This document shows, one piece after another, positions 1-6,485 of a stretch of DNA of 10,437 nucleotides (position 1 is the stretch's first letter; each line of letters opens with the position of its first letter). This stretch comes from JAIRTY01 sp050257395. GTDB taxonomy: Bacteria; Actinomycetota; Actinomycetes; Streptosporangiales; Streptosporangiaceae. The notes below the pieces were generated by a model. It made no database searches. It had not been told where the DNA came from and saw nothing but the letters and a program-made list of their open reading frames with translations. Both the position numbers and the translations under genes were made by a program. The stretch spans positions 1 to 10,437 of the forward strand of contig JBLMWU010000120.1 of the NCBI GenBank assembly GCA_050257395.1. Reading direction: 5' to 3'.

Positions 1-256
1 CCGCGCCCCGGTTCCAGGTCTGGATCACCCCGTCCGGGGTCATGGAGAACATGGCGTCGTCGGAGGCGTGCACGATGGCGGCGAGCTGCGCCTCCGCCTG
101 CCGGGCCGCTTCCAGCTCCGCGTGCAGCGCGATCAGGCCCCGGTTGGTCTCCTCGAGTTCCCGGTGCAGCTGGGCGATCTGCTCCCGGCAGGCGGCGAGC
201 TCGGCATCGCGGCCGCCGCCCGCGCCGCCCGCCCCGCCGCCCTGCTGGCCGTTCAC
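1..256 (-). CDS. PAS-domain sensor protein, probable histidine kinase (N-terminal part only)
   Basis: This gene begins with a GTG at 256-254 and runs off the left edge, leaving about 85 codons. The start overlaps the stop of the preceding phosphatase gene (GTGA), with a GGAAG-like site just upstream, so it is the last visible gene of the operon. The protein starts with a Gly/Ala-rich stretch (residues 2-15), then a charged heptad-like helix of about 40 residues rich in Glu, Leu and Ala (a likely coiled coil). It then enters a PAS domain: the segment around 'HASDDAMFSMTPDG' followed by 'TWNRGA' is the usual PAS opening. The catalytic part is outside the window. A coiled coil plus PAS next to an RsbRST module most often belongs to a hybrid or simple sensor histidine kinase, but a GGDEF or SpoIIE output cannot be excluded. 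The PAS call is from visible motifs; the kinase call is inference. Confidence 0.7.
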   Translation of the reverse strand, partial: MNGQQGGGAGGAGGGRDAELAACREQIAQLHRELEETNRGLIALHAELEAARQAEAQLAAIVHASDDAMFSMTPDGVIQTWNRGA

Positions 257-1290
257 CGGCTTCCGTGCCTCACATCCCGCACCACGAGGACCGTGGCGTC
301 GTCGGAACCCCGTCCGTGATCACGATAAATCACCGCAGCGGTAACCGAGGGGTCACGTTCCAGCAGCCCGGGGTAGGCCAGCGGGTCCCACTGGCTGCGG
401 ATACCGTCCGAGGTGAGGATGAGCACCGACCCCGGGGCCCAGGGCAGCCCGGTCAGGTGCGGGCCCGGCATCGGCAGCTGGGTGCCCAGCGTGCCTTCCC
501 GGCTGATCAGGCCGCGGCTCTCGCGGCCGTGCACGAGCCGGCCGGCGATGTTGCCCACCCCGGCGTAGGTGAGCTCGCCCAGGCCGGGCCGGATCACCCC
601 GGCCGCCAGCACCCCGCCCCGGGTGCCGTGCATCGCCTCGTGCGCGCGCCGCAGCAGCTCGCCCGGGTCGGACCGGCTGGCGGCCCGGTCCAGCGCCGTC
701 AGCGCCGCCGCGGCAGCCGCGCCCGCGGCCGGGCCGTGGCCGAGCCCGTCCACCACCACCGCGGTCAGGCAGTCCCCGGTGGTGACCGCCCAGCTGTCAC
801 CCGAGACGCCGCCCCCGCCCAGCGGCACGTTGACCGCTCCCCACCGGGCCACCTCCGGCCAGGCCCGCGGCGGCGTGCCCAGGCGGGCCAGGATCACCGT
901 CCCGTCTGCCCCGGAGTACCAGTCAAAGCCGGAGGCCAGCCGCTGGACGGCGCCCAGCCCGACCCCCAGCCCGCCGGCCCGCGGCGGGGGGAGCGGCGGC
1001 ACCGCGCCGCCCGGCAGCGGCGCCGGCAGGTCACCGGGCCTGAGCCCGGGCCCGTGATCCACGGCGATCACTTCCAGCCAGCCGGGCCCGGCATCCCAGA
1101 GCAGGTAACCGCCCTTGGTGGTGTGCCGCACGATGTTCGCGGCGAGCTCGGTGACCACGATCTCCGGGTCCCCGGCCCGCAGGCCCCCCACGATGGCGGC
1201 GGCCCGGGCCACGGCCCGCCTGGCCGCCCCGGTGTCCTCCTCCACCCGCACCGGGTGGAGGACCTGGGTGGCCGTGGTCAGCGTGCCCAC
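253..1290 (-). CDS. RsbX/RsbU-like protein: GHKL ATPase domain fused to SpoIIE/PP2C phosphatase
   Basis: A 345-residue cytoplasmic protein with two domains. Residues about 10-135 form an anti-sigma-factor type GHKL ATPase: N box around E48-N52 (ELAAN), G1 box DHGPGL at 78-83, glycine-rich lid GGLGVGLG at 106-113. A Pro/Gly-rich loop at about 84-105 separates the boxes. Residues about 148-342 form a SpoIIE-type PP2C phosphatase with the metal-binding acids in place: D165 (GD), D181 (DGLGHG), D295 (SDG) and D330/D331 (DDAT). The phosphatase probably dephosphorylates the RsbS/RsbR scaffold, the role of RsbX in Bacillus; the ATPase half may be a second switch kinase or a docking domain. It starts with GTG at 1290, overlaps the RsbT-like gene by 13 bases and the next gene by GTGA, so translation is probably coupled. 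The domain call is firm; the substrate is inferred from operon position. Confidence 0.88.
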   Translation of the reverse strand: MGTLTTATQVLHPVRVEEDTGAARRAVARAAAIVGGLRAGDPEIVVTELAANIVRHTTKGGYLLWDAGPGWLEVIAVDHGPGLRPGDLPAPLPGGAVPPLPPPRAGGLGVGLGAVQRLASGFDWYSGADGTVILARLGTPPRAWPEVARWGAVNVPLGGGGVSGDSWAVTTGDCLTAVVVDGLGHGPAAGAAAAAALTALDRAASRSDPGELLRRAHEAMHGTRGGVLAAGVIRPGLGELTYAGVGNIAGRLVHGRESRGLISREGTLGTQLPMPGPHLTGLPWAPGSVLILTSDGIRSQWDPLAYPGLLERDPSVTAAVIYRDHGRGSDDATVLVVRDVRHGSR

Positions 1291-1700
1291 TTCACGATCA
1301 CCACGGTCGTGCCGTCCGCACCGGACGTGAGCGTCATCTCATCCACCAGCCGCTTCGCCCCCGGCAGGCCCAGCCCCAGGCTGCCACTGGTGCTGAAACC
1401 GTCGGTGAACGCGGCGTCGATGTCCGCGATGCCCGGGCCGTCGTCGCTGAACGTCGCCTGCACGCCGCTGCGGCCGGACCGGCGGGCCAGCTCGACCCGC
1501 AGCCTGCCCCGCGAGCCGGTGGCGTAGGTGAGGATGTTCCGCCCCAGCTCACTGCCGGCGGTCACGAACTTGGTCTCGTCGACCAGGCCGAGCCCCGCCT
1601 GCTGGGCCGCGCCGCGCAGCACCTGGCGGACGCGGATCAGGTCCGCCTCGGCGGTGATCGCGACCTCGGTCACGGCGGCGTCAGCCAGCGGAACTGCCAT
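1278..1700 (-). CDS. rsbT: RsbT-like serine/threonine switch kinase (anti-sigma regulatory factor)
   Basis: A 140-residue GHKL-fold protein, the length expected for RsbT. The N box is E51-N55 (ELGRN), close to the RsbT form; the G1 box is DDGPGI at 86-91; the lid is GSLGLGLPG at 106-114. In characterised stressosomes RsbT is held by RsbR/RsbS, phosphorylates their STAS domains under stress, is released and then activates a downstream partner (RsbU in Bacillus, other outputs elsewhere). The ATG at 1700 lies 20 bases inside the 3' end of the RsbS-like gene, and the stop overlaps the next gene by 13 bases. Ribosome binding sequence is weak (only a GGGG run), consistent with coupled translation. 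A plain RsbW-type anti-sigma factor is the alternative; the position directly after an RsbS with a conserved Ser59 favours RsbT. Confidence 0.88.
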   Translation of the reverse strand: MAVPLADAAVTEVAITAEADLIRVRQVLRGAAQQAGLGLVDETKFVTAGSELGRNILTYATGSRGRLRVELARRSGRSGVQATFSDDGPGIADIDAAFTDGFSTSGSLGLGLPGAKRLVDEMTLTSGADGTTVVIVKWAR

Positions 1701-2061
1701 GGCCCCGGAGCCGCCGCAGGAGCGCCATGCCCTGCTCGGCGTTGAGTGCGGTGTCCAGGTGGCCCATCGGCACCCCCAGCTCGACCAGGGTGATCGCCAC
1801 CGCCGGCTGGATCCCCACCACGGCGGCCTCCGCCCCGAGCAGGCGGATCATGCCGACCATGCGGGTGATAGCCCGCGCGATGAACGAGTCGACCATGTTC
1901 AGGCCGGACAGGTCGATCAGCGTCCCCTTGGCCTGGGTGCGGGAGACCTCGCTGGTCAGCTGCGCCTCGATCTGCAGCACCGTGGTGTCGTCGAGGTCGC
2001 CCTGCAGGCTGAGCAGGAGGGTGTCCCCGATGCGCATGATCGGGATCGGCCCGGCTGTCAT
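1681..2061 (-). CDS. rsbS: RsbS-like stressosome scaffold protein (single STAS domain)
   Basis: A 126-residue single STAS domain protein. The segment 'LNMVDSFIARAI' places a serine at residue 59, the same number as the RsbT-phosphorylated Ser59 of Bacillus subtilis RsbS. The later 'VVGIQPAVAITLVELGV' (81-97) and 'TALNAEQG' (104-111) are also characteristic of RsbS rather than of SpoIIAA/RsbV-type antagonists. RsbS forms the core of the stressosome with RsbR and sequesters RsbT. The ATG at 2061-2059 overlaps the RsbR stop as ATGA, and the 3' end overlaps the RsbT-like start by 20 bases. A longer open frame extends upstream of this ATG, but it is low-complexity Arg/Gly/Ala sequence antisense in phase to the RsbR STAS region, so I reject that start. 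No transmembrane or extra domain is present. Confidence 0.92.
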   Translation of the reverse strand: MTAGPIPIMRIGDTLLLSLQGDLDDTTVLQIEAQLTSEVSRTQAKGTLIDLSGLNMVDSFIARAITRMVGMIRLLGAEAAVVGIQPAVAITLVELGVPMGHLDTALNAEQGMALLRRLRGHGSSAG

Positions 2062-3296
2062 GCGGGCCCGCGATCCGCGCCCGCCAGCCCGGGCCCGGCG
2101 AACCCGGGTGACGCGGCGGCCGCCTCGGCGGCGCGTTCGGCGAGGATCTGCATGGCCAGCTGGAGGGCGTCCCGGAGGGTGTTGCGGCTGCGCAGCTGGC
2201 CCAGGTTGATGCCGAGATGCACCATGGCCTGCGCGGTCTCCGGCCGGACCCCGCACAGGACGCTGACCGCGCCCATCAGGGTGGCGGCCTGCACCGTCCG
2301 CAGCAGATGCTGCGCCACCTGCGTGTCGATGGTCGGCACGCCGCTGATGTCGAGGATGATCACCTCGGCCTGGGATTCGGCGATCCTCTCCAGCAGCCCC
2401 TCGGTGAGGCGGGCGGCGCGGCCCGAGTCCAGGGTGCCGATGATGGGCAGGGCCAGCACCTTGTCCCAGATCTGGATGACCGGGGTGGACAGCTCCAGGA
2501 TCTCGTCGCGCTGGTGCTGCAGCCGCAGTTCCTGCTCGCGGCGCTCGGTGACGTCCCGGATGGCGGCCGACACCCACAGGCCCTCGTTGGTCTCCAGCGG
2601 GCTGAGGCTGATCTCGACCGGGAACTCGGTGCCGTCCCGGCGCAGCCCGGTCAGCTCCAGCCCGGCGCCCATCGGGCGCACCCGCGGGGAGTTGTAGAAG
2701 CCGTCCCGGTGCCGGGGATGGCGCCCCCGGAACCGCTCCGGGACCAGCACCTCGACCTCCTGGCCAACCAGCTCGTCCCTGGCGTACCCGAACATGTGCT
2801 CGGCCTCGCGGTTCACCAGCATGATCCGGCCTTCGCCGCCGACGATCACCATCGCGTCCGGGGCCGATTCCAGCAGCCCGCGGAACATCGACTCGGACTG
2901 CCGGGTCTGGGTGATGTCCCGGGTCGCCTTGACGTACCCGGTCAGGGTGCCGTCCCCGTCCCGCACCGGGGTGATGATCACGCTGGCCCAGAACCGGCTG
3001 CCGTCCTTGCGCAGGCGCCAGCCTTCCAGCTGCACCCGCCCGGAGTCCCGGGCGGCCGCCAGCTCGTGTTCGGGGACCCCGGCCGCCTGGTCCTCGTCGG
3101 TGTAGAAGATCGAGACCGGCTGGCCGATCACCTCACCGGCCGTGTAGCCGCGCAGGTCCTCGGCGCGCTGGCCCCAGCTCGCCACCCTGCCCTCAGGGTC
3201 GAGCCGGATGATCGCGTACTCCTCGATGGCGTCGAGCATCGCCTCGAGATCGCGGATCCGCGCACCTGGATCATCATCGGCTGGCGATGCCGCCAT
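2058..3296 (-). CDS. RsbR-like stressosome sensor: PAS-PAS-STAS
   Basis: A 412-residue soluble protein that heads the operon. PAS domain 1 spans about residues 15-130 and PAS 2 about 137-255, each ending in a PAC-like segment (KATRDITQ at 124-130, AAIRDVTERRE at 244-254). A short helical linker follows, then a C-terminal STAS domain at about 270-390 and an Ala/Gly/Pro-rich tail. In the STAS domain, S291 (GTLDSGRA) and T325 (PTIDTQVA) fall 34 residues apart, matching Thr171 and Thr205 of B. subtilis RsbRA, the RsbT phosphorylation sites; the first is Ser here. The PAS pair replaces the globin-like N-domain of RsbRA, so the input is probably a small ligand, redox or light signal carried by PAS; no cofactor residue is obvious. 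I chose ATG 3296 over an in-frame GTG at 3311 because the best ribosome binding site (GAGGGGG, 3303-3309) lies between them. Confidence 0.9.
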   Translation of the reverse strand: MAASPADDDPGARIRDLEAMLDAIEEYAIIRLDPEGRVASWGQRAEDLRGYTAGEVIGQPVSIFYTDEDQAAGVPEHELAAARDSGRVQLEGWRLRKDGSRFWASVIITPVRDGDGTLTGYVKATRDITQTRQSESMFRGLLESAPDAMVIVGGEGRIMLVNREAEHMFGYARDELVGQEVEVLVPERFRGRHPRHRDGFYNSPRVRPMGAGLELTGLRRDGTEFPVEISLSPLETNEGLWVSAAIRDVTERREQELRLQHQRDEILELSTPVIQIWDKVLALPIIGTLDSGRAARLTEGLLERIAESQAEVIILDISGVPTIDTQVAQHLLRTVQAATLMGAVSVLCGVRPETAQAMVHLGINLGQLRSRNTLRDALQLAMQILAERAAEAAAASPGFAGPGLAGADRGPA

Positions 3297-3302
3297 GAAA
3301 CG

Positions 3303-3309
3303 CCCCCTC
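3303..3309 (-). promoter_or_regulatory. Ribosome binding site fixing the RsbR-like start
   Basis: Read on the minus strand this is GAGGGGG, six bases before the ATG at 3296. It overlaps the alternative GTG at 3311-3309, so ribosomes bound here would start at the ATG. It is the only strong Shine-Dalgarno sequence in the operon; the following genes rely on overlaps. Confidence 0.75.
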
Positions 3310-3360
3310 ACGTAGGCTCAGCCGACACCCGCGTCTTTACGCTTTCTTAGCCCGGGGCAG

Positions 3361-3388
3361 ATCGTACCGGCTGGGCCTCCTGAGTCAC
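3361..3388 (-). promoter_or_regulatory. Candidate vegetative-type promoter of the stress operon
   Basis: On the minus strand, GTGACT (3388-3383) and TACGAT (3366-3361) are separated by 16 bases. They match TTGACA at four of six positions and the TANNNT form of the -10 box that actinomycete housekeeping sigma factors accept. The leader to ATG 3296 would be about 60 bases. The fit is moderate and many such pairs occur by chance. I found no clear GTTT...GGGTA SigB-type promoter in the same interval. Confidence 0.3.
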
Positions 3389-3408
3389 CATCCGACACAT
3401 CCGCCCGG

Positions 3409-3475
3409 ATCCCGTGCTGCAGCCCGGGATGGGCATGGCCTCATGCTACGGAGCCGGCCCCGGCCCCGCCCGGCT
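3409..3475. terminator. Hairpin cluster between the MFS gene 3' end and the stress operon
   Basis: Three inverted repeats lie here: ATCCCG/CGGGAT (3409-3414 with 3425-3430, a palindromic GCTGCAGC in its loop), GCATG/CATGC (3433-3437 with 3442-3446, four-base loop) and AGCCGG/CCGGCT (3452-3457 with 3470-3475). The last begins five bases beyond the MFS stop and could end that minus-strand transcript before it enters the stress-operon promoter. There is no T tract, as is common in actinomycetes, and such short stems are frequent in GC-rich DNA. Confidence 0.35.
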
Positions 3476-3479
3476 GGCC

Positions 3480-4661
3480 TCAGCGGGCCTGCCAGCGGCC
3501 GGCCACGGCCAGCGCACCCGCCGCGGCCAGCGCGAACCCGGCCGCGAAGAGCTGGACCGCCCGGGTCAGCCCCACGGCGGTGGCCAGCACGCCCACCCCG
3601 ACCGTGGCCAGCCCCGCGCCGGCGTAGGTGATCACGTAGAACAGGGCGACGGTGCCCGCCCGGCCGGCGGCCGGGGCGACCTCGTTGACCCGCCGCACCG
3701 CCCCCGCGAAGCCCAGGCCCTGGCCCGCGCCGGCCAGCGCCACGCTGGCGAACAGCAGCGGCACGCTCCCCAGCGCGCCGGCCGTGATCAGGCCCGCCAG
3801 CCCGGCGATCAGCAGCACCAGCCCCGCCCGCAGCGACCAGCCGGTGCCGCGGTTACGGCAGGCCAGCTGCGCCGCCGCGGCGACCAGCAGCAGCGACCCG
3901 GCCGCGCTGCCGTCCACCAGCAGGTCACTGTGCCCGGCCGCGGCCGCGGCGTAGGACGGCAGCAGGGCCAGCACCACATACGCGACGGCCCAGCCCAGGA
4001 ACGCCACCGCGGCCGCGAAGGCGAACTCGCCCGCCCGGCCGGGCGGGACCCGGGGCCGCCGGGGCCGCCAGCGCTGGCCGGCCGCGCCCAGCCGCGGCGG
4101 CAGCGCCGCCACCGCCGCCAGCGCCGGGACCAGCAGGGCGACCTCGGCCAGGTAGCAGGTGACCCGCGGGGCCGGGGCGAACTCCGCCAGCACGCCCGCG
4201 AGCACCGGGCCCGCGCCGACCGCCGCGGTGGTGGCGACCGCGGCGAACAGCGACGCCCGGTCCCGCCGCCCCGCGGGCTCGGTCACCACCAGCCCGGCCG
4301 TGAGTGCCCCGGACGAGGCGCCGACCGCCAGGCCCTGCACGACACGCCCGGCCAGCAGCCAGCCCAGCCCGCTGGCAGCCGCCAGCAGCACCGCGCCCGC
4401 CGCCGCCGCGGCCAGGCCGGCGATGAGCACCGGCCGGTAGCCGATGGCGTCGCTCAGCGGCCCGCACAGCAGCAGCGAGACGACCACCGCCCCGGCGTAC
4501 GCGGCGACCAGCAGCGCCACGCCCGCCGGGGACAGCCGGAACAGCCGCTCGTACACCGCGTACAGGGGAGTGGGCAGGTTGGTCCCGGTGATCAGGACGG
4601 CCAGCGCGTACGCCAGGCCGGCGAACCGCCAGCGGGCTCCCCGGCCGCCCGGGGGTGGCAT
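3480..4661 (-). CDS. Major facilitator superfamily transporter
   Basis: A 393-residue integral membrane protein with about twelve hydrophobic segments, the normal size for the family. The loop between helices 2 and 3 carries the MFS signature GPLSDAIGYRP (67-77). Helix 4 reads 'LLAGRVVQGLAVGASSG', typical of drug:H+ antiporter-like members. A basic, proline-rich cytoplasmic loop (QRWRPRRPRVPPGR) marks the centre between the two six-helix halves. The substrate cannot be read from the sequence; efflux of a small organic compound is the usual guess. The open frame continues upstream to 5057, but that part is antisense to the divergent CoA-binding gene and is not hydrophobic, so I use ATG 4661; its ribosome binding site is poor (GAGAG close to the ATG) and the exact start is uncertain. 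It is divergent from the neighbouring gene across 145 bases. Confidence 0.85.
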   Translation of the reverse strand: MPPPGGRGARWRFAGLAYALAVLITGTNLPTPLYAVYERLFRLSPAGVALLVAAYAGAVVVSLLLCGPLSDAIGYRPVLIAGLAAAAAGAVLLAAASGLGWLLAGRVVQGLAVGASSGALTAGLVVTEPAGRRDRASLFAAVATTAAVGAGPVLAGVLAEFAPAPRVTCYLAEVALLVPALAAVAALPPRLGAAGQRWRPRRPRVPPGRAGEFAFAAAVAFLGWAVAYVVLALLPSYAAAAAGHSDLLVDGSAAGSLLLVAAAAQLACRNRGTGWSLRAGLVLLIAGLAGLITAGALGSVPLLFASVALAGAGQGLGFAGAVRRVNEVAPAAGRAGTVALFYVITYAGAGLATVGVGVLATAVGLTRAVQLFAAGFALAAAGALAVAGRWQAR

Positions 4662-4806
4662 GCTCTCAGCTGGGCGTCCCGGCTCGGCGGCGCCTGGCCC
4701 CTGCCCGGGGACATCCGGCGCAGGCGGGCCGTCCAGGCGGGTCAACGGGCGGCCTCCGGGGCAGCAGGAACAGGAAGTACAGGCTACGCGCAGCAGCGGA
4801 GGCGCC

Positions 4807-5259
4807 ATGAGGCAGGCGCAGGAGATCCTGGCCGGATCGCACACCGTCGTTGTCATCGACTGGCCATCCCGGGAGGTGCCCGAAGCCCTGGCCAGGGCCG
4901 GGTTCACCGTGGCCGTCAAAGGCGGCCCGGGGCCTGCTGACTTCACCGCCTGGGAGCTGGCCGGGGGCCAGATCATCACCCGCCCGCTGGGCGCCGCACC
5001 CGGCCGGGCCGAGCTGGTGTACGCGCACCGGCCGCTGCCGGAACTGCCGGCCATCATCAGCCTGGCCGTGTCGCTCGGCGCCCGGGCGCTGTGGCGGCAG
5101 TCCGGCCGGAACAGCGCGGGGGAGCCGGACCCGGCCGGCTGCTGGCTGCCGCCGGGGGAGTCAGCAGCCGGCCGCGACCTCGCCGAAGCCGCCGGGCTTG
5201 CTTACATCGACGACGTGTACATCGCCGCCGCGGCCCGGGCGATCGGTAACGCTCAGTAG
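4807..5259 (+). CDS. CoA-binding-domain (YccU-like) protein
   Basis: A 150-residue soluble protein with an alternating strand-helix pattern. The C-terminal half matches the predicted CoA-binding Rossmann family: 'LPELPAIISLAVSLGARALWRQSG' (77-100) corresponds to the helix and strand ending in W-x-Q, and 'AEAAGLAYIDDVYI' (126-139) to the AGL-x-V-x-D segment. The N-terminal nucleotide-loop part (VVVIDWPSREVPEALARAG) lacks the glycine-rich turn usual in the family, and the family's common Cys after the last Asp is Val here. Function in this family is not known; CoA or acyl-CoA binding is predicted by fold only. ATG 4807 is preceded by GGAGG at 4798-4802 with a short four-base gap. It is transcribed away from the MFS gene and ends 79 bases before a strong hairpin. 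Confidence 0.68.
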   Translation: MRQAQEILAGSHTVVVIDWPSREVPEALARAGFTVAVKGGPGPADFTAWELAGGQIITRPLGAAPGRAELVYAHRPLPELPAIISLAVSLGARALWRQSGRNSAGEPDPAGCWLPPGESAAGRDLAEAAGLAYIDDVYIAAAARAIGNAQ

Positions 5260-5307
5260 CTGTCCGGCCAGAAGGAGCCTGGCGGCGTCCAGGGCACGGG
5301 CACGAGA

Positions 5308-5328
5308 CTTGATAACAGCAAGAGGCGG
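5308..5328 (+). repeat. Copy A of a short element found behind two plus-strand genes
   Basis: Contains GATAACAGCAAGAGGCGG at 5311-5328, matching 17 of 18 bases at 8302-8319. The left part (CTTG before ATAACAGCAAG) looks like the other copy with about six bases lost from the hairpin, leaving only a CTTG/CAAG stem. It sits 49 bases after the CoA-binding gene stop. Confidence 0.6.
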
Positions 5329-5338
5329 CGGATTGCCC

Positions 5339-5368
5339 CTGCCGGGCGCGGGAGAGCGCGCCCGGCAG
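5339..5368. terminator. Bidirectional terminator hairpin between convergent genes
   Basis: CTGCCGGGCGCG (5339-5350) and CGCGCCCGGCAG (5357-5368) form a perfect 12-base-pair stem with a six-base loop (GGAGAG). It lies 79 bases from the stop of the CoA-binding gene and 77 bases from the stop of the convergent crotonase gene, so it can end transcripts from both sides. No T tract follows, which is common for actinomycete terminators. Confidence 0.8.
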
Positions 5369-5397
5369 CGTGACCAGCCCAGATCATGATCATTCGC

Positions 5398-5414
5398 GGG
5401 GGAGAGCGGCAGGA
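5398..5414 (+). repeat. Second short motif shared with 8341-8357
   Basis: GGGGGAGAGCGGCAGGA here and GGGGGAGAGCGGCATGA at 8341-8357 agree at 16 of 17 bases. Both lie downstream of a copy of the GATAACAGCAAG element (87 and 39 bases, start to start). A shorter match, GCGGGGGAGAG, occurs at 6946-6956. The motif resembles a Shine-Dalgarno run, so part of the similarity may be compositional. Confidence 0.45.
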
Positions 5415-5445
5415 TCCGCGCTGGCTGCGGGGAGGCGGCCGGCGG

Positions 5446-6315
5446 TCAGGAATCGGTGTAGGTGGCGGTGCGCCGCTCCAGGAAGGACGTGATCTGCTCG
5501 GTGTGGTCGCGGGTGTAGGACGTCAGGATCTGGGTGCGGTTCTCCAGGTCGATGCCGGCCTGCAGGCTGCCGACTTCCAGCTGGCTCCAGCTCACCTCCT
5601 TGGTCATCCACACGCCCATCGGGCTGTTGGCGCAGATGAGCCGTGCGGTGTCCAGGGCGGCCCCGACCGCCTCGCCGTCGCCGGTCACCTGGTTCACCAG
5701 GCCGATCCGCAGCGCCTCGTCCGAGTCCACGAACCGGCCGGTGAGCAGGAGCTCGTGCGAGCGGCCGGCCCCGATCAGCCGCGGCAGCAGCCAGCTGACC
5801 CCGATATCGCACCCAGACAGGCCGATCTTCACGAACGCCGCGTTGAACCGGGCTGACCTGGCGGCGACCCGGATGTCGCTGGCCAGCGCGAGTGCCAGGC
5901 CGCCGCCCGATGCGGGGCCGTTGACCGCGGCGATGACGGGCTGGCGCAGGTTGCGCAGCTTCGGCACGAGGGCGGCGATGGCCTGCTGTACATGCAGCCC
6001 CGCCTGCGGGCTCCGCTGCGGCGGCGGATCCCCGCCAGGCTCCTGGCCGGCGTCGCGGTGCGGCGGGTCGCGCAGGTCCAGCCCGGCGCAGAACGCGCGG
6101 CCCGCGCCGGTGAGGACGACCACGCGGCAGCTGTCGTCCACGGCCACGTCGTCGAGCGCGGCGTGCAGATCCCTGATCAGCTCGCCGGACATCGCGTTCA
6201 GCCGGTGCGGCCGGTCCAGGGTGAGCAGCCGGACGCCGGGCTCCGGCTCTTCCGAGCGCACCGTCTGCCCCGAGGCGGGGGTGCTGCGCAGGTATGCATC
6301 GCCGTTGATCAGCAT
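5446..6315 (-). CDS. Enoyl-CoA hydratase/isomerase (crotonase) family protein
   Basis: A 289-residue crotonase-fold enzyme acting on acyl-CoA thioesters. The oxyanion-hole segments are present: 'AFCAGLDLRD' (74-83) and 'NGPASGGGLALALASDI' (132-148). The two glutamates of true enoyl-CoA hydratases (Glu144 and Glu164 of the rat enzyme) align with A141 and F161, so ordinary hydration is doubtful. D170 in 'SGCDIGVSWLLPRLIG' aligns with the Asp of dienoyl-CoA isomerases, which suggests an isomerase or another crotonase reaction. The C-terminus 'ENRTQILTSYTRDHTEQITSFLERR' is typical of actinobacterial members. ATG 6315 is chosen because an AAAGGAAA site precedes it by a few bases and homologous sequence begins there; the open frame beyond it to 6663 is low-complexity. 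It appears to be a single-gene unit with the hairpin at 5339-5368 behind it. Confidence 0.88.
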   Translation of the reverse strand: MLINGDAYLRSTPASGQTVRSEEPEPGVRLLTLDRPHRLNAMSGELIRDLHAALDDVAVDDSCRVVVLTGAGRAFCAGLDLRDPPHRDAGQEPGGDPPPQRSPQAGLHVQQAIAALVPKLRNLRQPVIAAVNGPASGGGLALALASDIRVAARSARFNAAFVKIGLSGCDIGVSWLLPRLIGAGRSHELLLTGRFVDSDEALRIGLVNQVTGDGEAVGAALDTARLICANSPMGVWMTKEVSWSQLEVGSLQAGIDLENRTQILTSYTRDHTEQITSFLERRTATYTDS

Positions 6316-6485
6316 GGGTTTCCTTTGCTGGAACGTGCCGCGGGCAGCGCCCGGACCCGCCATCGCGCGGCCGTTCCGTGCGCGCCCCGGTGACGAGCGC
6401 GGGCCGGCCGGTCCGGCTGGGAACGGCCGCGGCTGGTCCCGTTGACGGCGGCCGCTCCGGTTCGTGCTGGCGGGCCCTGACCGCG

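Noticed and set aside
313..324. Palindrome CGTGATCACG
   Set aside because: It lies inside the phosphatase coding region (codons for the tail of the PP2C domain) and needs no regulatory explanation.
265..1527. Long plus-strand open frames opposite the stress operon (also 1528-2697, 2217-3350 and 3414-4940)
   Set aside because: They are Arg/Pro/Gly/Ala-rich antisense frames, a normal result of high GC. The minus-strand frames carry clear STAS, PAS, GHKL, PP2C and MFS motifs.
2324..2330. Another TGTCGA hexamer
   Set aside because: It is within the RsbR STAS coding sequence, antisense, with no gene start downstream on that strand.
2062..2577. Upstream extension of the RsbS-like frame
   Set aside because: It overlaps the RsbR STAS coding region in another phase and is low-complexity; the ATGA overlap start at 2061 gives the exact family length and Ser59 numbering.
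4662..5057. N-terminal extension of the MFS frame
   Set aside because: It is antisense to the CoA-binding gene, not hydrophobic, and absent from normal 390-400-residue MFS proteins.
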